Shown here: one piece after another, positions 23,961 through 34,293 of the stretch
Numbering within the stretch: the stretch's first letter is position 1
Layout of the letters: each line of letters starts with the position of its first letter
NCBI GenBank assembly: GCA_013399895.1
Contig: VXBA01000665.1
Span: forward strand, 682,001 to 746,000
Source of the DNA: Serilophus lunatus
Lineage: Eukaryota; Chordata; Aves; Passeriformes; Eurylaimidae
DNA length: 64,000 nucleotides
Direction: 5' to 3'
Translations under genes and position numbers: made by a program
Notes under the pieces: generated by a model
Told to the model about the DNA's origin: nothing
Databases searched by the model: none
What the model saw: only the letters and a program-made list of their open reading frames with translations

Positions 23961-25343
23961 CATTTTATCTTTAAGAAAAGGTTAAAGTGATTCTTAATAT
24001 TTCCTGTTGCTCAGACTAAGAAGTTGAAGACCAGAATCTTCATTGCTTAGTGTTAGATAGTAACAAGATAGGCAGTATACAGCTCTATTTCTTCCAGGAA
24101 AATTAATCCAAAATAATTTGTCTAAATGCTGGACTTCAGGACATAAGCAGGTCTCCTTAATTCCATTTTCTCTCCATGTAATAAAAATGTCCCCTGAATT
24201 GTTATAGATTAAAAAACTTCCATATTTCATTTAACCTGAAATGAATGTTTAAAATAAAAAAACTTCCTAGAGTTCTAGTTTCAGTTTGGCCTCTACTTCC
24301 CACTCTCCCCCTCCACCCACTCCAACTTGATTTATGTAACAAACCCCTCCTTGCAACTAGTGAAAAGCAGAGGGGGGAAAAATGTAGTCAATCTCAACAT
24401 TAGTTTTGTATCTGTAACTAACTTGCTTAACTTCATTTTTAGTTAGACCTGTTCTGATTCTTGTCATATTGACATGGTAATTGGAAAATAAAATCCAACT
24501 AAATGACGCATTAGGGAAGAGGTTAATGCTTATTGTTATCTCTTTGCGTTAGCCTAAGTATGTGAGAACTGCAATGCTGCCTTGCTATTAATATTTTAAT
24601 TAGTTGAAAGAAAATATAAGCAAAGATGTAAACCTACCTCTGTATAGCAGTCTACAGAAGGAAATTACTGAGAAAACAAAGAAAACACTAGAAAGGAGTT
24701 GATAGACTATACAGAATGCCTTATAAGTGAGAATTAGTTGTCTGGTAACTTTGTGCCAGTCTTATCTCTTTTGTGCCCATTTATCTCTAGATAGCAAAGG
24801 TATATGTCTGTAAAGGAGAACACAAAACCTCTCATACTTTTTCTCTTCAGCTCTTTACTTTCTGTCTTTCATTTTTTACTTTAAGTAAGCCTTTGGCTCC
24901 ACCCTTTGATCATTTAAGGGAGACAAAGGTCTTTTTATGTTTGAAGTGTTTCACCTTCCCCAGTTTTATAGAAAATGTCTATAGGCGATTGTGAATCTTG
25001 AAATATCCCTAGTATTAATTGGTCAGGTTATTTAATCTTCTGTAGTTAACAGCACATGAGAACAGGTCTATCAACATCATCAGCCATCAGGGAGTAACTT
25101 CTAATTCCTAGCCCAAATTGAGATGCCTGTTCATAGTTGAGTAGACTGGGTCAAGGGAGAGCCTTCCTTGTCTTAACTGGCGGGTCTCTGTCTATCACAA
25201 CATATGTACCAGCAGTGAAGTATTGAAAATTTGACAAAGACTTCATTTATCAAAAAACATTTACTTGTTGTTGTAGGCAAGTAGGTGCTAATAAGTACCA
25301 GAAAAATACCAATAGTTTAAATATTAACAAATCTTCCTTCCTT

Positions 25344-25541
25344 NNNNNNNNNNNNNNNNNNNNNNNNNNNNNNNNNNNNNNNNNNNNNNNNNNNNNNNNN
25401 NNNNNNNNNNNNNNNNNNNNNNNNNNNNNNNNNNNNNNNNNNNNNNNNNNNNNNNNNNNNNNNNNNNNNNNNNNNNNNNNNNNNNNNNNNNNNNNNNNNN
25501 NNNNNNNNNNNNNNNNNNNNNNNNNNNNNNNNNNNNNNNNN
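25344..25541. other. Assembly gap (198 N)
   Basis: A run of 198 undetermined bases. The odd length suggests an estimated or partially bridged gap, not a fixed-size placeholder. Any frame crossing it is meaningless. Confidence 0.99.
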
Positions 25542-26370
25542 ATGTTAAAAGTTGTTTCCAAGCCTTACTCTCTCCTCAGTGAGACATCAAACTGTTGTCA
25601 CCCAATCCTTTTTACTTTATTTTTTAGTTCAATACTTTGATCATTCCCCTCTGACATGGTTCCTGCTGTATCAGATTATCTAGCAGCAAGTTGCTAGCTA
25701 GATGAAAAAACCTTTTAATGGGGTCTGTTTAGTATTTCATCTGTAAATCATTTATGTAAAGAAAATGTAACCAAGTCACAAATTGTCAGATAATTTCTTA
25801 GACGTTTGTGTTGCTTATGAAATTACTACCCAGCTTTCCCTTATGCTGAATACTCTTTAAAATGTTGATGTAAACATTTTGTTTAAAGGAAAACATATAG
25901 AAGAATATTGGAGCAAGCTATTTTTTTTTTTTTTGAGAAAATAATACCTCTTAAAGAAAGGAAATGCACTTCCTCTAATCCACTGAAAATTGGTAAAGCA
26001 ACTGATGTGGTGAAATAAGGAAAAAGACTATTTGAGTTGGAAAAATGGGAGTTGGTACAAGTAGTAGTAGGACTCTTTAGAAGAGAAAAAGTAGGAGATG
26101 AAAGGAGGGGCCAGAAAAATTATTATGGTTGTAGCAAGAGACCTTTAAGAAAAGCATCTTTCAGTATACAAAGGATTTAGGAAAGGAAGCCCCATTGCTT
26201 GGTGGAGACTTTTTCTGCATTACATTTTGTTGGTACCTGGAGGAAAAGATAGTTGGGATTATTGAAGAAACAAAAAGAAAGATCCTTTTGAGGACTCAGA
26301 TATGGTTAAATATTAAGAACCAGGCAGTTGAGTTTTAAGGTCACTTCAGGAAGGAAAAGATTCAGGAGGG
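25542..26370. other. Unique AT-rich DNA with poly-T run
   Basis: No gene is recognised. A 14-T run lies at 25921-25934. The plus strand of 26000-26350 is purine-rich. Confidence 0.55.
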
Positions 26371-27086
26371 GATACTCCAGAGACCAGTGCTAGTACCATT
26401 CTTATACAACATCTTCATTAGTGACCTGGAGAAGGGAGTGTGCAGTGAAATCTCCAAGTTCATGGACTTTCAGATTTTCAAATGGCACACTAGTGAAGAA
26501 GAACTTTGAAATGACCTTTCAAAATTAAGTTCAGGGGACAAAAATGTGCCAGAAGAACTTCATTATAGACAAAGGTATAGTGATGCAACTGCAGAAAACT
26601 AAACTAAAATATACATACTTCTGATCTCGTAATTGCAACACAGAAATTTTGAGAGTTATCACTGATTTCAATTCCCTGAAGCATTTGGCTCAATGCATGG
26701 TGCCAGCCAGAAAAGGAAAAAATTGTCATGCATAATCGAGAAGAGTTTTGAGATCAAGACGGGATATTATTTTGCTGCTATGTAAGACCTTAAGGAACCC
26801 ACATCTGAGGTAGTGCATGCTATTCTGGTCTCTGTGAAGGACACAGAACAACCGTGGAAGAGGGCAGCTGAAGTTACTGAGGGGCTGATAGCTGTTGTAT
26901 TGCAAGGACAGACGAAAAAGACTAGGACCTTCCAACTAGGAGAGGTGAAAACTGAATACATTTCACCTGATGTTTGCAAGAAATGCATTCGTTCGACAAA
27001 TGCCAAAACAGTTGATCTAGGGACACTCACTGAAAATAGCAAGAACTGAAAGCTGGGGAATAAGGTATTTTTCACATGGTCATAGT
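26371..27086 (+). mobile_element. Old, decayed CR1 LINE (5' part of an interrupted copy)
   Basis: The plus strand reads LVPFLYNIFISDLEKG then SKF at about 26391-26465. This corresponds to the CR1 reverse transcriptase block just before the catalytic FADD box, which here is degraded. Further on, 'cacatctgaggtagtgcatgctattctggtc' fits the later 'R-P-H-L-E-Y-C-x-Q-F-W' block. Divergence is high and several stops are present, so this is an ancient copy. It resembles the older CR1 types more than the younger copies elsewhere in the window. The homology is broken at 27087 by a younger CR1 3' end and resumes after it. Confidence 0.8.
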
Positions 27087-27165
27087 GCCATAGTTTAGTT
27101 GATGAGGTGGTGTTAGGTTGGCCTTGATGATCTCAAAGGTCTTTTCTAACCTAGTTAATTCTGTG
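27087..27165 (+). mobile_element. Younger CR1 3' end nested in the old CR1
   Basis: This 79-bp segment, from 'gccatagtttagttgatgag' to 'cctagttaattctgtg', matches the reverse complement of the 3' end of the CR1 at 56471-57840. There are about six substitutions and one short deletion (the 'taatgg' part). It carries the terminal octamer at its end. The old element's ORF2 C-terminus follows at once (27171 onward), so this is best read as a short 5'-truncated insertion into an existing CR1 in the same orientation. Confidence 0.8.
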
Positions 27166-27170
27166 GTGGT

Positions 27171-27345
27171 GTTGCCACAGGAGGTTGTGGAGAGGAGACA
27201 GGTGGTATCACCAGACAGAAAAGATGCTTCAAGAAATTCCAATGATGCCAGGAAAGATGTTAAAGACAGAGACAGGGATGAACTTCTGAGATACTTTATC
27301 CAAGGACAGCGTCTGCTGGGGGAGCAAGAGAGGAATGAGCCGCAA
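27171..27345 (+). mobile_element. Old CR1 LINE, 3' part after the nested insertion
   Basis: The sequence starts 'ttgccacaggaggttgtgg', encoding LPQEVVE, the conserved C-terminal block of CR1 ORF2 proteins. It is followed by a charged segment (DRKDASRNSNDARKD) in the place of the usual 'FKxxLD' region. The fit is clear for about 60 bp and uncertain beyond about 27260, so the end is approximate. A 111-codon frame (27118-27453) runs across the insertion and this remnant and is not a gene. Confidence 0.6.
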
Positions 27346-27358
27346 GCAGTGGCCAGGC

Positions 27359-27385
27359 TGATGCATTCTAGACTAGAATGCATCA
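27359..27385. repeat. Perfect 27-bp palindrome
   Basis: Thirteen bases (TGATGCATTCTAG, 27359-27371), a single central A (27372), and the exact reverse complement of the 13 bases (27373-27385). The nine bases ATTCTAGAC inside it recur directly at 27389-27397. It sits just past the 3' remnant of the old CR1. It could form a cruciform or hairpin with almost no loop; no function is implied. Confidence 0.95.
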
Positions 27386-28812
27386 ATCATTCTAGACAAT
27401 CTTACACAGTAGGATGTGTCCTGTGCTTTTGTGTTAGACTGGGTGTAAGGTAGGTTTCTCCTTACCATTCTTTGAGGTTTTGTTTTGGTTACAATCTAAA
27501 GCACGTAGGGACAGTGTCTGGTCATAGTTCTCTAGCTGAAAGCACAGAGAATGCAGTACTTCAAAGGTTATAGAGTGACTGTATTCGGGTAGACTCTGAG
27601 CAAGAAGGAGTGCCTTCAGCATCGCAAAGACCAGGGTGGTTTTTGTTGTAAAATGGAAGGTAAGTAGTTCCAATAAGCACTTTAAACTTGTCAGGTTAAA
27701 AAGTTCAGAGCAAAAAGTTTCCCTTGTTTATATGGGTTACATACATATTTCTGGCTCTCATGTATTCACTGACACTGTCACATTTTTATTCAGAAAATAT
27801 TAAGTACCTTTTGTGGTTTGGTCTGCATAGATGTACTTGTTTCCCTGAATATTTTCAGGTCTGGATTTTGTTGTTGTGAATGTCTACTTTGTTACTGTGG
27901 CTTTTAGTAAGTCAATGACACTGTGTAAAGCGGCTCAAAATGAGAGTGTTTTGTAAATTAAAAAATATAAACGTTAATTCGGAATTTTATTTATTGCAGT
28001 CTTCAGAGTAGTTATGCCTTACTACAGCCCTAAATGTTCCTTTTTCTTCTTGATATTTTTGCCTTTCAAATAGTTAGTTTTGCAGTCTGAAACATTCTCT
28101 TTAGTGTTACACTTGATGTATTACTGCTTGGGCAAAAAAAAGATCTTTTCATATCTTCCACATTTGCAGATGATTTGGTGCCAAAAGAGTTTCACTATTT
28201 TATAAATATGCAGATCGCAATGTTTGCCAGAGTTGCATAAAAATGTGTATTTTAGTTTATTAACATTTGTGTTTGATTCAAATGGTTGATGATTTTGGTA
28301 GTCATTAAGGGAAAGCTAAAGACAGATCATACATCAGGTTTTTTACTCTGTTTATGTGCAACTTGCAGCATATCTGTTCCACTGTTAATTAAGTTGTAAC
28401 CATCTAAGAAATGTTCTGAATTGGTTGAGTGCATTTTTATACAGTGGATTTTCACTGGCATAGCTCTGTTATCCAGGTAAATTGTGCCCTGCTTGCTGAT
28501 CCTGCTACAGTTCACATGCCTGGATTTATCTGAAATGTGACAAGATGCTACTGGCCTTAATTTTTTACATTACCTCATTGCTATAGAAGAGCAGAGGAAG
28601 CTTAAATAAACAAGGACTTTCTATTCTGCTATATTTGCTTAAATTGCTAGTGAAGACAGGCTTATGCTAATCAGTGAACAAGAGTTTGCTTTTGATGTCT
28701 CTGTTGTGGGGCCAGTTCTCTCTGTCAGGTGGATGAAGTAAGGAACTGCATGCAATAGTGTCTTAAATTGTTGATGCAGCTTTCTTTGCTTGAATGTCAG
28801 TCTGTGATACCT

Positions 28813-28837
28813 AAAAAAAAAAAAAAAGTTTTTTTTT
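28813..28837. repeat. A15-G-T9 simple repeat
   Basis: Fifteen A, one G and nine T in direct succession, giving a self-complementary simple sequence. Confidence 0.85.
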
Positions 28838-30136
28838 CATGAGTGCTATGTGTTTAAGTCTCGTGAGAATGAGGCTATGCTAGATTTGGTCTGTTGATAT
28901 ATAGCAACATCTGCTTTAGAAGGATTACAGAGCTACAGACTGTGTTATACTTTATAGAATGCAGGCACAAAAAAAGTGTTTATATGACACTAATGTGATA
29001 CTAATATAGATATGGTCTAATTGATGTGTAGATATTCTCTGATTGAATTAGCTGCACTCAGGATAAGAGAGCAGGGATTATTCTTTATTGATTGGATTAT
29101 TTTTCATATTATTATTCTTACTTTTAGGAACTGCAAGTTGCTAATTCTACCTTAAACTCTCAGGGCTGGTTTTCATATAATTCCTCTACATCCAGCATCA
29201 AGAAGTGGAATTCCGTTCAAAAAGAGTTCAGGAAGTTCTCTTATACACTAAAAAGTATTGGAGAACATGTCAAAGTACTGGGCAGAAACAAAACCCTGTT
29301 GTTTTCTTTTCTGATTCTTATGAAACTTTTTTATGTCTTATAATGTGAACAGAAGAACTAGACTACTATTGTGATGTTATGTCTCCATCTTTAAAGGTTT
29401 ATTTGCCTGCATTAGCTTTCCATGGAAAGGTATGATCATGGCAGCCCACACCAGATTTTGACTAAATAAGTAGTTATGTGGCATGACATTTGGTGTTGCT
29501 GCACCTGTGTTATCGTTGACACCTGAACTAGCCAGTTTTGATCCAGCTTATGGCTACTTATAAGAGCTATGAAGAAGTTAGACCTTGAGTCGGATTCAGT
29601 TGGAGGTCTAAGAGTCTGGTGAACTGTCTGTTTTTGCAGCATTCCTTTACAAAGGAAACCAGAAAGGCATTTGCACAAATTTTGCCTGTGAAGGCCCTTA
29701 AATCCCTAGATCTTTAGATGTTTTGGCACTATTCCTGGATACACACCCTTCCAGCCTCAAGGATATGGTAGTGAAAGTCTGATTGTGCAGATTTGTGGTG
29801 CCTCAGAACAGAGATGCTTCTTTGGTGCAGACACCCTCTCCTCTGTGCTGGAATGTTTTCCATTTGAATATGGAAGTCAGCCCCTATCTGTTAGCCTTGC
29901 AGAGGATACTTCATACGGGGGCCTGAAACAATAGCTCTGACAGATCTGAAGGGCTCATTCATTTCAGCCGTATTAATGCTGATACTTAGTTATACTGTAA
30001 ATTCAGTGCTGTTAACTATTTCACTGCTCATCAGAATCATGTTAGAACAGGATTAGAAACAGCTGCAAAACCTATTAAGAGCCAGAGCTCATTTGGTACT
30101 GCTAGTACCAGTGTGGGAGATGACCCACCTCCTTAC

Positions 30137-30231
30137 CTCAATCAAGAGGGAGCCACTTGTTCCATTTGGGCAACAGCTTTTTCCATTCTTGCTTTCTTCT
30201 GTTTCCCTGTAGTTGTTGCCATTATTTTTTT
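30137..30231 (-). other. Candidate 95-nt exon (minus), unidentified
   Basis: On the minus strand the tract 'gtttcttaacgcttgctcaccag' precedes 95 nt ending in the strong donor GAG/GTAAGG. One frame is open across it (31 codons, entering in phase 1 and leaving in phase 0) and reads hydrophilic, including YRETEESKNGKSCCPNGTSG. I do not recognise it. A second frame, without the stop until near the donor, is also possible. Chance is the default explanation. Confidence 0.12.
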
Positions 30232-32426
30232 CTGGTGAGCAAGCGTTAAGAAACACACTGAGCCATACAAAGTTTTTTTGAGAAGTTGAAAATGAGGAGC
30301 CTGTAAAGCTGATGGAAACAGTCAACTCCAAGTGATGGGAACTTGTCATCATGGAGCTCCAATCATATCGTGAACGTCTGCACTAAAAGCAGAACATGAA
30401 TTCTACAATAGTAGAAGAAGAATAAATAGTTTATTCTGCAGCCCATCCTGTGAATTCTTTGTAGGAAAATAATATAGTTGTTAAAGCAATGCACATATAA
30501 CTAAACTGACTATGCTGACTTATAATATACCACGCAGGGTTAAACTTTTAGCCTAGTCCAGTAGGGTTTAGCTGCTTTCCCTCTATGCTTTCTACAGAGC
30601 TGTACAGTGTAATGATAAATCAGAGAAAGCTGTTGTTTCCTTTTAATTGGCCTTATTTGTAATACGAAAAGACAAACCTTATTTTTGTTCTTTGTAACGC
30701 TGTTTAGTAATCCCTGTTTTGAAAAGGCGACCAGTAACACAACATGGAGTCGCTGCAGATTTCCATCTCTGTGCCCTACCTCCGCACTGATCAATTTTTC
30801 TCATAACCATAGAAGAGGCATTGCTGTTTGTCCTTTATTGCTGCTTTAGTACATGGATATCAGTGAGGAAATTCATTACTCACCATGAATCAGAGTACTT
30901 GTCTTATTTCAGGTTCGTTTCTTATCTGGTTATTTATGATTGGTGTTTAATTTTCTTTCTTAATTGATGCACTTGTAATACCAAGAAAATTCATGTGGAC
31001 CTTTTCTGCTTTTGATAAACTGGGAACAAAGAAGTAAAGTTACTAAATATGTACAGGGTCACAGTTGTAAGGCATGTGGTTTTAATTAAGTTTTAACTAA
31101 TTCCCTTTATCTTGTCATAGTAATTATGACTGTACAAGTCATGTCACATTAATATGTGAAAGCAGCACTTTGGCATGGCTGGTCAAGGAACAAAGTTGGT
31201 ATGACCTGCCTTGTTAAATTAAACCGGAGAGACTGATCAACTTGTATTTTGCTTCCTCCTTTGATAAATTACGTTAAAGATGAAGAAAAATGACAAAGGG
31301 CCAGCACACATTGCTGCTAAATATTGCTGAAGTATAACAGCAAACAAATTGAGAGAAGTGTTCTTGTAGACCTTTAAAGGCCCTGGATTTTGATAATAAA
31401 AAATGAAATGACGTGTAACAATGAAGTAGCTTAAGTGAATTGATAAGGCTTGAACAAATCCAAACTTTATTCTTTTTTTGTATGCTATATTTGGATACTC
31501 TAGAGTTCCAACTAATTTTTCTATTTTCTGTTTAAGCAAAGAGTGCCTTGTATAGAATATATCTCTGAGATTAGCTAGGGTGTGGCTCCACAGTGCATTT
31601 TGCTACTCTCTCCTACCAACCCCACCAGATACTTACTTAGAAGAACAAGTGCATTGTAGTCTTAGACTTTAGTAGGTCTGCTGCATTTGGAGTAAAGGGA
31701 AACTTTTTCCCATTGCAGGAAAGTTGTTTGGTAGGAATTACTTAATATAAATTTGTGATCTAGCTCACTTTGCAAGTAGATTTCCTGTATAGGCAAGCTG
31801 TACCAACAACCTTGCAGCTTAGCTAAGTCATTTTTGGCTTTTGTGCTGACTTATGTATGTTTGAACTATAGCAGTTCATCCATTTATTACAATGTGAAGT
31901 CATGCTCATAAATACTACAAAAAGAATGAATACTTTGTGTCAAATTCTTCATGGTCATATTCTGCTTCATACCCTCACCCCCCCCTTCTACCTCCCAAAA
32001 GCACTTTGAAGGAGCAAAAAGAATTGCCTTTTTTTCATGCTATGCCAGTAACTACTGGAGGAGTGCCTCACAACCCTTCTGACTGCTATGTGAATCTTTA
32101 TCTTTTTGAGTCATTTTTCATTATAAATAACTGTAATGTATGCTTCTTCTGTTTATGCATGAACCTGCTATAGGAACAATTTTTGAAGGCTCCTGGCTGG
32201 ATTCCTAGCTGGGGGTCTATGGCCTTTTCATAGGAGAGACTTTAATCAGTTTTGAAATTCAGTCCCCTGGTCCACAAGAGTATGCTGAGTAATAGCAGCA
32301 TATCATTGTCACAACAGCTTGCAGGCAGATTCAGGAAGACAGCCCTGTTTTTGCATATCTGCATTTATTTCTTTCTAGTATCTTGGGTCCAACAGGAACC
32401 AAAATAAATTTATTTTTCTTTTGCAG

Positions 32427-32600
32427 ACAAAGATATCTAGGAAGAGGGCATGCTCTAGGTCCTTCTGTCTGTATGAACAGTCACTACTGGATGATGTTCC
32501 TCAAAAAAGAGAAGATAGATTGCGCAGGAAATTAAAACGTGGTTCCATTTTGCTACGTGTAAATTTTAACACTGTGTACTTAAGTTCTACCTGCTTATAG
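32427..32600 (+). other. Candidate terminal exon (plus), unidentified
   Basis: A strong acceptor ('tttatttttcttttgcag', AG at 32425-32426) is followed by 57 open codons to a TAG at 32598-32600. The frame has no ATG. The peptide is charged in the middle (DDVPQKREDRLRRKLKRGS). An AATAAA lies at 32864-32869, which would make a 3' UTR of about 270 nt if this were a last exon. No domain is recognised and no upstream partner is established. Confidence 0.13.
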
Positions 32601-34143
32601 AAAAGCATTGCAGATAAATATGGCCTGACTTTGGAAAGTAAGTAACCAGGAAAATGACAAATAAGAATGAGAGGCCTATTTATGACTCAGGAGAAGAAGT
32701 TTGACATGGCCACCTGTTGCTCCACATCAAGACTGGGAAGTTACCTCTAATTGCTGTGCCATTAACAGGAAAACAAAGAAGTAAGATGCTTTGAGGGTCC
32801 TCAGAGTGTTGAAGACTTGCAAGATTATTTTGTTAAAAAACAAAGCAAATACCATAGAATTCAAATAAAGGAAAATATAGTAATTTAGAGACACTTGGGC
32901 TAAAGTTTTCAAAGACTCTGAGAAAGCAAGTAGCTGATGTGAGCTTCTAAAAAGTTCTATTTCACCACTGTTTCAGTCAGCATTTCCTATATCATAAGAC
33001 ACCAAGTATCCTTTGGCTACAAGAAAGACACCAAGATCTGATCTACAAAATTTGTTTTACTAAAAAAGTAAGCATGCACTTACTTTGATCAAAGAGCTAT
33101 TTTACAGCCATGCGCATGTTGGGCATTTTAAAAACTGTCTGCTCAGGAAACATTTAATCTGACTCTCCTATATTTTCTCTGTAGTTCAATTGGAAATTAA
33201 ATGGCCCCAGGGTAACTTTTGCCATAGTCAAGAGAATGAACTTTTTGGAGAATTAACTCAGGAATATTTACAAATCTCTGTAAAAGTAATGCCTGTAAAG
33301 GAACTTTCTACTGAAATCAAAATTAATTGTAGCTCTTACTAAATTTTCAGAACAATGTGCAAAAATATCACCCTACCACACTCCTCTCAGATCTGTTCTC
33401 TACTTCCAGATTCACTAACAAGACACAGCAAACCTTCATGCTTACTGATACTGGTGCTGTTTATTGCTGCACAATCTGCAAACAGGAAGCACCTGGGAGA
33501 TTAAATCTCAGAGTGGATTGTTAAAAAGGCAAGAAATCTGAGGCCCTGGCAATTCAGAAGGCAACTGCTGATATACTGAGACTGTATGAAGTATCAGAAT
33601 TATGAATCAAGCTGGAGATTAGTAGATTTCTTGATTGACTAGAGCATTGTGATGAAAATTAGTGCTAGTAGTGATTCAGAAAATGTGAAAGTTGTGTCTC
33701 TGCTTGTAAAGAGGGAAGGCCTGACTACATCCCAGATGTGTCCTAGAATGCATTGTCTAGACTTTCATAAATCAAAGTTCTAGTGTTTTTGTGCTTGCTT
33801 ATTGTTAATTATGAGAAAAAAGTATGGAAGCTGCCTTTTGATCTCCAGATAATTATCTCTTGATAATTATTGAAATTTGAAAGTTTGTGGTTAGAATATG
33901 GACAGCCTTTTACTGTTGAGAGTAAACTCACTGTAGGAGAGTTTTTAAAAGCATCCATATAATTGTTAGGATTTCTTCATTCTTTTTTTTTTTTCCCCTT
34001 TGTGCTTGTGTTTTAAGTGAATAGGCTTTTTAGCTTTGTTTCAGCTTGCTTTCTATTAAAGAAAGAATTTTCACCAGCTGACCCCACATTAATCTAAGCA
34101 ATGAAAGACTAATCAGATACTGCAATGTGCCCATTTCCTGCAG

Positions 34144-34192
34144 GCTTCTAACATGAATTGGAACCTGCTGGAAACAGAAGCTGACTTTCTTG
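34144..34192 (+). other. Candidate exon with start codon (plus), unidentified
   Basis: Acceptor 'ccatttcctgcag', 49 nt, then a donor TTG/GTAAGT that matches the consensus at all six intron positions. An ATG with A at -3 sits at 34153, and the frame MNWNLLETEADFL runs to the donor in phase 1. Seen alone this is weak evidence. See the phase chain with 46339-46379 and 47459-47584. Confidence 0.13.
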
Positions 34193-34279
34193 GTAAGTCG
34201 TTGTTCAAAATGAGCAGGAGATCTCAGGAGTGGCACTTTTTGTTCCCCAGCAGGACCCGCACCCCTACTTCACTGGAGC

Positions 34280-34293
34280 AAAAAAAAAAAAAA
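34280..34293. repeat. Poly-A tract (14)
   Basis: A simple A run in unique sequence. Confidence 0.8.

Larger units (their letters stand above)
21828..25343. other. Unique AT-rich DNA up to the assembly gap
   Basis: No gene family is recognised. It includes poly-A (23118-23134) and poly-T (23945-23960) runs, a repeat/hairpin cluster at 23302-23351, and one exon-like segment at 23810-23863 on the minus strand. The stretch 24480-24700 is A/T-rich with several TAAT-type homeodomain-like motifs and a strong acceptor-like tract on the minus strand; this alone shows nothing. Confidence 0.55.

Noticed and set aside
25250..25561. 103-codon minus-strand frame
   Set aside because: Most of it is the run of N.
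26809..26835. let-7-like 'tgaggtagt' at about 26810
   Set aside because: It falls inside the old CR1 ORF2 sequence and has no hairpin partner.
27118..27453. 111-codon plus-strand frame
   Set aside because: It begins in the nested CR1 tail and continues into the old CR1 remnant and the palindrome; it is not a gene.
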